NCBI GenBank assembly: GCA_016808115.1
Contig: JAEQBH010009429.1
Coordinates: 62,001 to 126,000 of the forward strand
Direction: 5' to 3'
Origin: Tetrastigma voinierianum
Taxonomy: Eukaryota; Streptophyta; Magnoliopsida; Vitales; Vitaceae
DNA length: 64,000 bases
Shown here: positions 21,650 through 33,059 of the stretch, in pieces
How positions within the stretch are numbered: the first letter of the stretch is position 1
Layout of the letters: the number at the start of each line of letters is the position of its first letter
The notes under the pieces: model-generated
Database searches by the model: none
Seen by the model: the letters and a program-made list of their open reading frames with translations, nothing else
What the model was told of the DNA's origin: nothing
Translations under genes and position numbers: made by a program

Positions 21650-24390
21650 AAGAACACGATACGGGTTTTTGTGGGTTTTGGTTAAGTATAATCGTGTTGA
21701 CTCGCGTAACCCGTTTAGTATGTTTGTTTGTCCCCCATGAAAAAAGCGATGAGGTCTAGTGTTGATCTGCGGGGGTGATACGACTGCGTCGTGGCGGGGT
21801 GATACCACCGTGTATGAACATGACATGGGTTTTTGTGGGTTTTGGTTGAGTATAATTGTGTTTGGGTCTAATTTGTATTGGCAGAGTGTAGCTTAGTATA
21901 GTATGTTGTTTGTCCCCATGTATGAAGAAGCGAGTAGAGCCCAGTGTTGGTATGTGAGATTTGACGTGGCCCGACGGCGTAGTTTTGTGGGTTTGAGTTG
22001 GTTTATAATTGCGGTGAAACCAGCAGCTGATTGTGCTGTTTGTTTTGTCACGTACCATGTGAAACTGGTGTTTACAGTGTTGGTTTGGCGAAATTTGATA
22101 CGACCCATGAACACGACACGGGTTTTAATGGGTTTGGGTTGAGTATAATCGCCAGACCGTTTGTATGTTTGTTTGTCCCCATGTGGCAAGAAAAAGCATT
22201 GGGGTCTAGTGTTAGTCGGCATTTGATACAACTCGTGTGGGTGTGAGCTGATATGACTCGCATGAACATGACCGCGGGTTTTGTGGGTTTGGGTTGAGTA
22301 TAATCGTGTTGACTCACGTAACTCGTTTAGTATGTTTGTTTGTCCCCCATGTATGAAGAACCAGTAAGGGTCTAGTGTTGGTCTGGCGAAATTTGATACG
22401 ACCCATGAACACGACACGGGTTTTAATGGGTTTGGGTTGAGTATAATCATGAACCCGTTTAGTATGTTTGTTTGTCCCAAAATCATGAAACGGTAAGTGC
22501 AGTGGTTGGTGCGGCGAAATTTGATATGGCCCGTGGAAGCGTAACACGGTTTTGTGGGTTTGGGTTGAGGAGTATAATTGTGTTTGGAGTCCTAATTTGT
22601 GTTAACGTATAACCACGTTTAGTATGTTTGTTTGTCCCCCTTCTTGTGGGAGAGTGAGAGTGCAGTGTTACCAGTATGGCGGGTGACATGACCACGCCGA
22701 ACATGGCACGGGTTTTTGGGTCAAATTCGAGTTGACCCGTATAACCCATTTAATATGTTTGTCCCTCATGTATGAAAAAATAGTAGGGTCTAGTGTAGAC
22801 CTAGCAAAATTTGATACGACCCGTGAACATTATATGATTTTTGCGGGTTTGGGTTGAGTATATAATCGTGTTTGGGTCTAATTTGTGTTGAACCGTGTAA
22901 CCCGTTTAGTATGTTTGTCTAGTCTTGGTATGGCGGAATTTGACATGACCTGCGGACACGACACGGGTTTTTGCAGGTTTTGATTGAGTATAATCGTGTT
23001 TTGGTCAAATTCGAGTTGACCCGTATAACCCTTTTAATATGTTTGTCCCTCACGTATGAACATATAGTAGGGTCTAGTGTGGACCTAGCAAAATTTGATA
23101 CGACCCATGAACATGATATGCTTTTTGCGGGTTTGGGTTGAGTATATAATCATGTTTGGGTCTAATTTGTGTTGACCCGTGTAACTCGTTTAGTATGTTT
23201 GTTTGTCCCCCTGTTGTGAAGAAAGCAGTGAGTGAATTACACAGTGTTGGTGCGGCGAATTTGGCTGTGACTGAACCGCGGCACGGGTTTTGGTTGAGTA
23301 TGATCATGTTTGGGTCAAATGAAAAACAGTAGAGTCTAGTGTTGGTCTGGCGAAATTTGACGCGACCGGGGAACATGACACTACTTTTGCAAGTTTGGGT
23401 TGAGTATGATTGTGTTTGGGTTAAATTCGTGTTGTGGCATTATAACTCGTACATGAGAAAAGCGGTAAGTGGTATGGCGCAGCGAAATTTGACCACGACC
23501 AGCATGAGGAAACCTTGTAGCGATTTTTGCGGGTTTTGGTTGAGTATGATCGTGGTTTTTTCAAATTCGTGTTAACTCGCATAACTCATGCATGAGAAAA
23601 CAGTAGGGGTCTAGCGTTGGTCTGGCGGAATTTAACATGACCTGGGTTATTACAAGTTTGGGTTGAGTATAATTGTGTTTGAGTCAAATTCGAGTTGACC
23701 CGTATAACCCGTTTAATATGTTTGTCCCCCATGTATGAAAAAATAGTAGGGTCTAGTGTAGACCTAGCAAAATTTGATACGACCCATGAACATGATATGA
23801 TTTTTGCTGGTTTAGGTTGAGTATATAATCGTGTTTTGGTCAAATTCGTGTTGACTTGCATAACCCATGCATGGAAAAACAGTAGGAGTCTAGTGTTGGT
23901 CTGGCGGAATTTGACATCACCTGTGAACACGGCACGAGTTTTTGCGGGTTTTGGTTGAGTATGTTCATGTTTGGGTCAAATTCGTGCATGAAAAAACAGT
24001 AGGGTCTAGTGTTGGTCTGGCGAAATTTGACATGACATAACATATTGTGTTAATATTGTACCAATCCACATAATACGAATTTGAGCTATATTGACCCGTT
24101 TAATTATTATGTTAATTAATTTTTAACATAAATTAACCCATTGTATATACTATTTGTGTTAAATATTGATGAATTAGTTATAATTAATATTACTTTAAAT
24201 TACCAAATTAATAAACAAGTTACACTTGTCAAATCGTGTAATACAGTTACTAATTGAGTCGTGTTTGAATTTGTTATTTCTGACCTGTTTATTAGTCGTG
24301 TCGTGTTTAAGTTGGCGAATACTATAGAAAACCTGTTATCGACACGACCCGTGAACACAAATTGCCACCCCTAGTCCAGTGGATCAGAAA
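21650..24390. repeat. hAT-like element internally amplified to ~15 copies of a 110-190-bp unit
   Basis: Starts at the donor as AGAACACGATACGGGTTTTTG and ends GTGAACACAAATTGCCACCCC (24350-24372), the same ends as the single copy at 19822-20258. Between 21700 and 24030 the words GGTCTAGTGTTGGTCTGG, TTTAGTATGTTTGT, GACCCGTGAACA and GGGTTTGGGTTGAGTATAAT recur about 15 times with variable spacing and heavy divergence. The numerous open frames here are repeat artefacts. Confidence 0.8.
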
Positions 24391-25145
24391 CTGAGATTTA
24401 GTGTTCAATAAAAGTCTCGTTTTTTCCACTTCCTGCTTTAACTTCTCTGTTCTTGTTAACTATAGTATCGAGCAAAAACGAGAGGAATTTGATATTTTTA
24501 TTATACGTAAGGCGTAAGAAGAATTTGATTTAAGTGGTTCAATTGCAGGGAAAAAAAAAAAAAAAGTACGGATTAGGTGAAAAAGTATTCGGTGATTAGT
24601 CGTGGTAGTATATTGTGAAATTATGATGAATGCATTCGCTGATTATGGTAGTACATATCCCTCGTAACTAGTCAATGTACATTTATTTCATGTGATGACT
24701 CTTGATGCATGATCTACTTGCAGGGTTACGTCGACCAGACACTTCTTGACTAGTAAGTTGTGAGCAGCGATGTATATAGTCTTGGGTTGTATTACGGAGC
24801 TCATAGCGGCTATGCACCCGATATCGCCGCGGCAAAAACATTGTCCAGCGGTAATTTCTAACACTGGATTCGACTTTTAGGAGGTTGGTCGTTTAACATG
24901 ATATTGGAGCTTGGTTCGACGCGAGGTCACGAGTCAGAATACCTTTACGCAATTTGAAAGCCCATAGCAGACTTTATCGTTTGTTTGACTCTCCACGATG
25001 CACGTGAGGGAGGCTGTTAAAATGCATGATATTATTATTCGTATTAAACCCGAATCCTATAAGCTTGAGCTTTTAAGAGAGTCGGTCATTCAAAAAAAAA
25101 AAAAAACCGGGTACTCCGATCTAAAACTATTATCATTGGTTTCAG
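24391..25145. other. Receptor-kinase introns flanking exon 24724-24850
   Basis: 24391-24723 shows nothing recognisable apart from an A-run near 24550. 24870-25095 is one diverged plus-strand copy of the 220-bp SINE-like family (GTTTAACATGATATTGGAGC, CACGTGAGGGAGG, TATAAGCTTGAGCTTTTAAG). Confidence 0.5.
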
Positions 25146-25493
25146 GTGAATACTTCTCTTCGAGTACAGGCATAGTCTCCTCCATCATAGATGATAAAAA
25201 ATGGGTTCTTCTCCTTACGAATGTGTTGAAGTTCTTATATTTAGCTCTCGGTGTTACTTTGGACCAAGCGAGAGGGCCCGACCATCTATGCTAGACATCG
25301 GTAGGGACTCGAAAACCTATTGCGAGATGATGCGAGCCGAATCCGGCAAAACGGTTCTTGAGTCTCATCATATTCTGGGAAATCATTGTCATCTCCATCT
25401 TCATCCTCCATGAACAAGGATTCATATTCGATGTCGTATACGTCAAGAAGCGACCTTATCAGCGATGTCATTCCGACGATCGTGCCCCGGTAA
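24724..25493 (+). pseudogene. Receptor-kinase last two exons, strongly decayed
   Basis: 24724-24850: GYVDQ.., then two stops, SDVYSLG and pieces of an ELLTGMxPI-type segment. 25146-25493: stops throughout the part expected to encode VExFLxLALRCCxDExxxRPSM, but the end is readable as KSLSSPSSSSSMNKDSYSMS then SRSDLISDVIPTIVPR and TAA (25491-25493), the family's conserved C-terminal tail. Acceptors CAG at 24723 and 25145; donor GTAATT at 24851. Confidence 0.75.
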
Positions 25494-28130
25494 CACCTTA
25501 GACCTTCCCACTCTACTTTCTCTTAGGTGTTTTGTCCCATAATATTGCATTTTTCGAAAAAAAAAATTATCAAAATAGTTTGAAAAGCGAGCAAATCATG
25601 GCCCAGTGCGTCTAGGGCGCGTGGATTACATCTCGTGGCTTGGTATTTCATTAACTACGGTTTTGAAGAGGTAGTATCTACTATGTTTAAATTTAAATTT
25701 AAAGTGTTTTACATCTCAAAAGCAGTATAAATAATCACAAAATCGTGGTTAATCGGTTTCATAAAAAATGTCGTGTTTAGGTAGAAGTCTTCTGTGATAA
25801 AGCTGTATGTTCGACTATGTTTTAAATTTAAATTTAAAGCTACAGTCAGTGACTCCGATTTCGGTAAGATGTAATCCACGTAGCCCGGATTCACTAATTT
25901 GGGTATTTGTTTGTTTTTCAAATTATTTCGGTAATTTTTTTTTTTAAATGCAATATTATGGGAAAAATTTTTGTCTATCAACTTCTTATGTAAATTTTGT
26001 ATAATGTGAACTAGGTTTTTATTCCTAATTTGTAAATATAGGGTTCGGTATGGTTTCATAGAAAATAATTGTGTAATTAAATTTGAGAAATCGAGGAACT
26101 TTTTATGTAATTAAATTTTTTCTAAAATTATTTGTGAGGAATGGTTTGCATTTGGCAATTATATGGCAATTGCCTTTTTTTTTTATTTAAAGAACATTGC
26201 TATTTATGGCAAGTCATGTTATTAGATAAATTATAAATATATTTATTAAATAACATTTGGATCTGTTTGAGAAGTACTTCTAAAAACAACTCTCAAAAAT
26301 ATTGTTTTTTTTTTTTTTTTTAAATTCTCTCTTAAATAATTGTTAATAATAGTTTATAAGAGCTTGAACTCGTCATGTCTAGCTAGTGTGGGAAAACGCT
26401 CAATTTTCAAAAAAAAAAAAAAGGCGTAGGGTTCGAGTCTCGATTAGGACAGTTTTTGAAAACTTTTTTTTATTATTTAAATTGAGTGGTTTTTTATATT
26501 TTTCAAAAAAAAAAATGAAAATCAAACATATTTTCCCCGTTTTCTTATTTTTGAAAGTAGAAAGCAATTTTCAAAAATAGCAAACAAACCATCCCTAAGA
26601 ATTTTTTTGTCGAATTCCAATTGGGATAGTTTTTGAAATCTATTCTTGAAAATAATTTTTGAAAACTCTTATTTGTTATTTAAATTTAATGTTTAAAAAA
26701 AAAAATGAAAATAAAACATATTTTTTCTTATTTTACTTTATTTTGAAAGTAAACGATTTCCAACGTAGTAATATCCTAAGATTTTTTTAATCGAGTCTTA
26801 GTTGAGATAGTTTTTAAGCTTCTTATTTGTTATTTAAATTCGGTGTTTTTATGTTTTTGAAAAAAAAATGGCTAAGCAATATTTTCTTTATTTTCTTATT
26901 TTTGAAAGTAGGAAGTAGTTTTCAAAAGCGTGGAAACAAACCCATACCTAAGAATTTTTATTTTTACTTTTTTATGTTTTCAAAAATAATTTTGCATTTA
27001 GAATTAAATTCTAAAAAAGAGGTAATTAGGACTTGGATGTGACTCTTTCTTCCACCAAACCTCTGCATATCATCATCAACTCCCTCCATTCCAAAACAAC
27101 CAATATAATTAAAATTATTTAAAAAAAATTTTATATTTTAAAGTCATTTAATATTTCTATAATAAAGGAAAATAAGTAAATTTGATTTTAAAATTTATAA
27201 AATAATTTATTAAACTTGAATCTATTTTTTTATTATATTTACTATTTCTTTCTTGGAATTTTTGTACCATAAAGTACTAGATTAAGGACAGAATCCTTCA
27301 AGATTGATTTTTTTCCTGTAAATTATAAAAAAAAAAAGATTTTTTTCTACCTATTAAAAGCATTTTTTTAATTATATTAAATACATAAAGATAATAAAAT
27401 AATAATAATATTAATAATCATAAAAGTCAAAATCCCACCAACAACATCTCAACCATAAAAGCATAATCATTTCCTTTCATCTTTCTTGCTGAAATCATAT
27501 TTTCATTTTTTTTATTTATTAAATTTAAAAATGAAAAATCCAAAATACATTGTTAGCCTTTCTTTAAAATGTAAAATGAGGCATTAAAAGGGGAGAATTA
27601 AGTTATGGAACCTTATTTTAATTTATTTGAAAATTTATGAATAAGAGACCTAAAACCGATCTCAGATCTCCTCATTTAAAAAGAACGAAAACTAAATTGA
27701 GTATTATCTTAGTGAACCGGGTATTATCTTAATGAAGGTAGTACCCGATTCAGCACATTGTGCACTCTTTATCAATTAAGTTATTATTTTTTATCAAATA
27801 TTTTTTAAATTACAAAATTATGGGGCTTGGTTTTAGAAATTTTCAAATAAATTGAATTTTTGGAATTTGTCACTTTTAATCTAATTTCTCAAAATATTTT
27901 ACCCATTATTCTTTTTTTAATTGAAAATAGTATTAAAAAAACCCTAAACTTTTATTTATTTTTTATTTATTACAAATAGAGTCCCAACAACCTGAATTTG
28001 TATAATGTCCTCTATTTACAATAAATAAATAAAAAATATCAAATTTCAAGGTTTTTTTTATGTTACTTTCAAAGTTATATGGAAAAAAAAAAACTTAAAA
28101 GTTTAAGGTTTTTCTACGTTATTTTCCAGT
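25494..28130. other. AT-rich spacer with ACTACGGTTTT element, SINE-like copy and short tandem repeat
   Basis: 25560-25990 is a foldback-rich ACTACGGTTTT element with paired TTTAAATTTAAATTTAAAG blocks. 26370-26455 is a SINE-like copy (TGTCTAGCT..GTG, GGGTTCGAGTCTCGATTAGG). 26435-27000 holds three diverged ~180-bp copies sharing GA(T/C)AGTTTTTGAAA, TTATTTAAAT and TCTTATTTTTGAAAGTAG. 27925-28130 is a copy of the foldback element of 63051-63218. No gene was seen. Confidence 0.5.
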
Positions 28131-28862
28131 GTTTCAAAAATCAGATCAAATCGGTCGATCGGATCGTCGATCGGTGATCTTTTCGGTCCTGATTTAATCT
28201 AATTCGACCCATAACCCGTGAATATGTGACCTTTTCGATTCAATCACCTGTCCGATTTATAAAACACTGCTAGTATTTTCCGGTGTTTCAAAAATCAAAC
28301 CGAATCGATCGATCGAACCGTTGATCGGTGATTTTTCGGTCCCGATTTAATCTAATTCAACCCATAAACCGTGAATATGTGACTTTTAGGTGTCAGCCGT
28401 CAATTTATAAAACATTTACAGTATTCCGTGTTTCAAAATCCATCCGAATCGTCGATTGAGCTGTTGATCGGTGACCTTCGGAGTCCGTTTAATCTAGTCA
28501 TTTATAAGCGTGAATAGGTAACTTTTTCGATTCAGTCACCCTCAGTTATAAAACACTGCTAGTATTTTTTGGTGTTTCAAAAATCAAACCGAATCGATCA
28601 ATTGATCTGTTGATCAGTGACCTTTCCGGTCCCGATTTAATATAATTCAACCCATATACCATGAATATGTAGCTTTTGATTGATCATAGATGGGTTTATA
28701 AAACAACGCTAGTATTTTACGGTGTTTCAAAAATCAAAGTGAATCGTCCGAATCGTTGATCGGTGACTTTCGGTCGATTTAATATAGTCGACTATAAGCA
28801 ATGAATAAGGAAGCTTTTCGATTCGATCGCGTCGATTTAAACTTTGTTTAATATTTTCCCCT
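28130..28862. repeat. Five-copy ~150-bp tandem repeat upstream of the RETICULATA-RELATED promoter
   Basis: GGTGTTTCAAAAATC recurs near 28122, 28271, 28425, 28571 and 28721. Each is followed by a (A/G)ATCGATCGA-like palindromic block, TTGATCGGTGA, CCCGATTTAAT(C/A)TAATTC and a TTTATAAAACA(C/A)TGCTAGTATTTTC joint. The first two copies are clean, the later ones decayed. It ends about 45 bp before the TATA box. Confidence 0.75.
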
Positions 28863-28908
28863 TTTTAAATTAAAAAAAAAAATTTAAATAAGTATTTTTT
28901 TTTCCTAC

Positions 28909-28916
28909 TATATAAA
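28909..28916 (+). promoter_or_regulatory. Putative TATA box of the RETICULATA-RELATED gene
   Basis: TATATAAA lies 257 bp before the ATG at 29173. A second candidate, TATAAAA, is at 28962-28968. Either would place transcription start at about 28940-29000, giving a pyrimidine-rich 5' UTR with TTAGGGTTAGGGTTTTCAG. The choice between the two is not resolved. Confidence 0.5.
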
Positions 28917-29172
28917 GAACTGTAAGATTCCAATGAGACGGGACAACCAATGCATAAACCCTATAAAAGAATCCGCCATCACTGATTCGCATTTTTCCTT
29001 AGGTGATCGATCCCATTTTTCCCTTTCATCGTTGCTGTTTTGGTTGGAATTAGGGTTAGGGTTTTCAGATCTTCCTTGTTCGTCACTCCGAATTCTTCCC
29101 TGATTTCTGTTTTCTGTTTTCTGTTTTCTCGATCCCGATTCTCTGTTTGCAGTTTCTGAATCAGTCCCAGGA

Positions 29173-30261
29173 ATGGCTACAATGAGTAGTCAAATCTTCC
29201 ATTCCAGCCTCACCACCGATCTCCGCCGCAAACACCGCCGTCTCCGCCCCTGCTCCTCCCTCACGCCGCCTACTTTCCCCGCCCAGAATCTCTCCTTCGC
29301 GCCTCTCCGATCCGTGTCCTCGAATCCTCACCCCCTCCGGAAGTATGATATCCCGCAGGCTGGCGGCGGCGGAGGAGATTCGGCCGGCTACGGCGGCAGA
29401 AGTGGTGGTGGTGGAGATGGCGGAGATGGCGATGGAGTTTCGGGTGGTGACGACGGAGGATTCGGAGTTTTCGGACTGTTCCTCAACGGCTGGCGATCTA
29501 GGGTTTCGGCCGATCCTCAGTTCCCGTTCAAGGTTCTAATGGAGGAGCTGGTGGGAGTCTCCTCCTGCGTTATCGGCGACATGGCGTCCCGGCCGAATTT
29601 CGGCCTCAACGAGCTCGATTTCGTCTTCTCCACACTCGTCGTCGGATCGATCATGAACTTCGTCCTCATGTACCTCCTGGCCCCCACCGCGGCGGCGTCG
29701 TCCATCTCCGCCGCCACCCTCCCGTCCATCTTCGCCGCCTGTCCGCCGGGCCACATGTTCGAAACCGGCGCCTACAGCGTCCTCAACCGGTGCGGCACCT
29801 TCGTCTACAAGGGAGCCCTCTTCGCCACCGTCGGCTTCGCCGCCGGCCTCGTCGGAACCGCCATCTCCAACGGCCTGATCGCCATGAGGAAGAAGATGGA
29901 CCCCACCTTCGTGACCCCAAACAAACCCCCGCCGACGGTGCTGAACGCCATGACTTGGGCGATCCACATGGGCTTGAGCAGCAATTTCCGGTACCAGACT
30001 CTGAACGGGATCGAGTTCGTGCTGGCGAAGGGGCTTCCGCCATTGGCGTTCAAGAGCTCTGTGGTGGTTTTGAGGTGTCTGAATAACATTCTCGGGGGAA
30101 TGTCGTTTGTTATGTTGGCCAGATTGACTGGATCGCAGAGCGTGGAAGAAGGAGGGAAGGCGTTGGTTATGGCGGAATCCGGACTGGAATCGGAGAAGGA
30201 GAAATTGGTGGTGGGTGTTGGTGAGGGATTTCCCAGCAATAATCAGTCGACTTACAAGTGA
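29173..30261 (+). CDS. RETICULATA-RELATED protein, chloroplastic (DUF3411)
   Basis: An intact single-exon frame of 362 codons. Residues 1-60 are rich in S, P, R and L and poor in acids, a plausible plastid transit peptide. 63-97 is a Gly/Asp-rich linker. From about 105 on lies the DUF3411 (RETICULATA-like) domain: FKVLMEELVGV, a membrane segment FVFSTLVVGSIMNFVLMYLL (150-169), PGHMFETGAYSVLNRCGTF (192-210), a second segment GALFATVGFAAGLVGTAIS (214-232), then LNGIEFVLAKGLPP and RCLNNILGGMSFVMLARLTG. Family members are plastid-envelope proteins affecting leaf mesophyll and amino-acid-linked metabolism; the molecular activity is unknown. The first ATG is used; a second at codon 4 is also possible. 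The coding region is GC-rich, unlike its surroundings. Closest by recall is Arabidopsis RER3 (At3g08640), but the exact paralogue is not settled. Confidence 0.95.
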   Translation: MATMSSQIFHSSLTTDLRRKHRRLRPCSSLTPPTFPAQNLSFAPLRSVSSNPHPLRKYDIPQAGGGGGDSAGYGGRSGGGGDGGDGDGVSGGDDGGFGVFGLFLNGWRSRVSADPQFPFKVLMEELVGVSSCVIGDMASRPNFGLNELDFVFSTLVVGSIMNFVLMYLLAPTAAASSISAATLPSIFAACPPGHMFETGAYSVLNRCGTFVYKGALFATVGFAAGLVGTAISNGLIAMRKKMDPTFVTPNKPPPTVLNAMTWAIHMGLSSNFRYQTLNGIEFVLAKGLPPLAFKSSVVVLRCLNNILGGMSFVMLARLTGSQSVEEGGKALVMAESGLESEKEKLVVGVGEGFPSNNQSTYK

Positions 30262-31160
30262 GTGATTTTGGTTCTGGTTAGTTCTTCCCTCCCCTATGAA
30301 ATTTTATTTGCTTCTGTTATCGCCTTCTTCTTCTTCTTCTTCTTCTTACTTTAGGAGTAGTGAATCATAAGTATAGTTATAATGGGGATCGGATTTGATG
30401 AGTTTTTTTCCCAACAATCAAATTCATTGTCTGATAAGCTGCTTCTATTACTGAATTTGATGTTCTTAGGGCCTATATTTATATTAAACATTTGTTTCTG
30501 CTATGAATTTTGAGCTCCCTGGCTTTGAATTTCATTGTATATATAGTATATATATAAAACAATGAGTCCTGAAATAATATTTTTTAAAAAGAAAAACTCC
30601 CAAATTAACACATTTTTCAAATTAAAGCCCAAACTGATCCCAATGTGCCATATCATTCTTTGTCATGTTATCTATTTTATAACGGGTGATTGATTATTGT
30701 TTTAAGCTTAAAACTGTAATTGGTGATCACGGTTTTGAAATCATGATTTCAAAACCATAGTTACTAACTCTGGTTTTGAACTCTTTTAAAAATTTAGAAC
30801 AGAAATCATCAACTACTATTTTGATGACATGGCAGAACTTGTTTGGACATTATTTTGAAATTAATTTGGGTTTTTTTTAAAGATTATTTTAGGCAAAAGC
30901 TCGGAACATGAAGTTTTTGACATATTTAGTTTTTTTGAAAAAAAAATTACTAAAATAGTTTGAAAATGAAAATAATGTCCAAATTAGTGTGTGAACAGTA
31001 ATACAAAACATTTGTAATGTTGTAGTCATACGGCCGATGGCCAAGCGGTATTAAGCTTAAGATTTTGATCTCGGCCAGGTGATTATGACATTAAATTAAA
31101 AAAAAAATCAATACTACAGTCGATATTATTGTTCATGCATTAGTTTGGGCATTATTTTTG
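30262..31160. other. 3' UTR and foldback-rich spacer
   Basis: A (CTT)n run at about 30327-30347 lies in the likely 3' UTR. 30640-31160 is an ACTACGGTTTT/AAAACCxTAGT-type repeat with an internal hairpin (GTTTTGAAATCATGATTTCA near 30733) and a GGCCGATGGCCAAGCGGTA stretch at ~31031 that resembles the 5' half of a tRNA but has no matching 3' half. No gene. Confidence 0.45.
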
Positions 31161-33050
31161 TTTCCAAACTATTTTATTAAATTTTTTAAAAAAAACCTTA
31201 ATAGGAACATGGGAAGTGAGGTTGTGGGGGATTCCCAAAACCCAAAAGGAATAGCCTCTAAAAGTACTGATGGCCATAGAATGGCTGCAAGCTTTGATCT
31301 CATCTCTCATGGAAGAAGACAACAAAATAGTAATGGGCAATTTTGGTCTTTTTCTGTTTTTCTTTTTTTTTTCTTTTTTTTTGGCGGGTATCATGAAGCG
31401 TCCTGAGTGGGTTATAAGCATGTAATCGTCTTTTAAGTCGTATTTGGCTCGGTATCACCATCACAGTCGGGAGAGATAATGGGAGCGATAAAGCTCTACC
31501 ACGTAACAAAGCTGTATTCACAGGGTTCGAACTCTAGATCATTAGTTAAGCTAAGAGCGACCTCAATCATCTCAGCTACATGTTTGATGGTTGGTCATTT
31601 TCCTTTATACCCAAGGTCTCATTTCTTACCTACATGTTTTTGATGGTTGGTCATTTTCCTTTATACCCAAGGTCTCATTTCGTTTATATTTTTTTTTATT
31701 TTGGTCAGATCATAAAGTGTCACCAAACGAAGACCCCGTGCACATCTGGCTCACCTTTAAAAATATATCACAGGGTAATCTCGTTCTGAGTCGGGAAGCC
31801 AACAAGAATGGTAAAACAACGTGCTTATTGTATTAAAAGAAAGCTTCGAGACTTGAAGCCACACTGATTTAGTAGGAGAAGGCACGGCCAATCCAAATAT
31901 ATGTTCGATGGTGTTCGATCATTTCCTTTATACGAGTCTTATTTCCTTTTTTTTTTTTTTTATTTTGGTCAGACTATAAAGTGTCTTAAGTGAACCATGT
32001 ATATCTGAGTCTTTTAAGTTATATCGCATCAGTTAATCCTAGATTCTGGCCGGGAGAGACCCATGAGGCGATAAAGCTTTGCGCATAAATGCTTATTTGT
32101 GTCCCTGGCTTCGAACGTAGGCAATTGGTTAGTATAGAGAGCCGAGCAATCTCGACACATGTTTTGTGATGGTCTGTCATTTTGTTAGTATCAGCAACGA
32201 CACCATCAAAACATTTTTATTTTCAATTATTCCAAGCAAAGCCGATACTAATAAAACCATTACCGGTCTTTTAGCTTAAATTTAAGGGTCTTATTGGTTT
32301 TCTCTTCTCGAAAACAAAGAGAACAAAAAAACATGATCAGTTCCCCTTTTTTTTTGTTCTAAAAAACATAGAAAATATTAAATTGAATAACGAGCATTTT
32401 AGAGGAAACGCAAAATGATGTGTTTTTGTGTTTCAAAGCGTACCGATAACATTTTTAAAACATAAACCAAAAACAATACAAAACCGAGTTTGGATTCAAA
32501 ATAACCCATTTTAAAAAATAAGAAAATTTCATTCCAACCAACTTTTGAAACTTTTGTTCAAAATATGACCCCCTTATATACCTCATTTGAGAGATTTTTA
32601 GATTTTTTATTATTTTTCAATTTAATTTAAAAGCCGTAATTAGAAACTACGACTTTAGTTCAAAAATAAAATTGCATTTTCAAATTAATGCTTTAGTTTA
32701 AAAATAAAATCACAGTTTCTAAGTGCCGTTTTTTCAAAAATGAAGTCATGGTTTCTAATTGCGGTTTTTAGAGGTTATTTTAAATAAAAGTTTTAGATGT
32801 GACCTATAATCAATATTTTTTTAAATAAAAAGTTCTTTTTGACCTAAAACTCCAAAATAACAAACCATTTTGAGGAGTTTTTTCAACATACCCCAACAGT
32901 CTAGATTTTGTGCAAGACGCATGTCCACTGCTTTTAACAGTTTCATTTGTCCCAAAATAATACTTTTTTTTTTTTTTTAATTTTACGTTTTTTGAAAGAA
33001 AAAAAAATTTCCTAAAACTAGTTACTAGCGCCAACTACGGTTTAAAATTA
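31161..33050. other. Spacer with diverged tRNA-like B-box repeats
   Basis: 31400-31790 and 31830-32160 are two diverged copies of one unit (TTTGATGGTTGGTCATTTTCC, TTTTTTATTTTGGTCAGA, ATAAAGTGTC, GGGAGAGA). The first has AGGGTTCGAACTCTAGATC, a B-box-like sequence. A shorter internal repeat TGGTTGGTCATTTTCCTTTA occurs at 31587 and 31641. 32200-33050 is AT-rich with nothing recognised. Confidence 0.4.
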
Positions 33051-33059
33051 GAAAGTTTA

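Larger units (their letters stand above)
3945..25493 (+). pseudogene. LRR receptor-like kinase, LRR-VIII-1 type (At1g06840-like), degraded
   Basis: Leucine-rich-repeat transmembrane Ser/Thr kinase. Exons found in order: signal peptide 3945-4034, N-terminal cap ~4753-4853, LRRs ~5625-5713, 6139-6210, 7437-7577, 7676-7747, 7827-7890, 10563-10631, 13032-13099, 13392-13458, 13622-13708, 14372-14440, malectin-like region 14692-15193, TM/juxtamembrane 16362-16479, kinase 18106-18395, 19749-19800, 21403-21647, 24724-24850, C-terminus 25146-25493. Several LRR exons are exactly 72 nt with phase-2 borders, as in this family. HRDIKATN and DFG are present. Against function: an indel in most exons, in-frame TGA in LRR exon 7437-7577 and before HRD, decayed subdomain VIII-X exons, and 21 kb of repeat-filled introns. 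Consensus errors could mimic some of this, but the decay of the last two exons is too deep for that alone. No start-to-end frame exists as given. Confidence 0.85.

Noticed and set aside
21617..24043. Many overlapping open frames of 65-200 codons on both strands
   Set aside because: They follow the 110-190-bp tandem unit (repeated GGTFLSxG- or NPNP-like text in every frame) and resemble no protein family; the stretch is a repeat array inside a kinase intron.
29517..30239. Long minus-strand and alternate-frame ORFs of 79-144 codons
   Set aside because: Shadows of the GC-rich RETICULATA-RELATED gene, which rarely allows stops in other frames.
31031..31075. Possible tRNA gene (GGCCGATGGCCAAGCGGTA)
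   Set aside because: No acceptor stem, anticodon arm or B box could be matched downstream; only a 5'-half resemblance.
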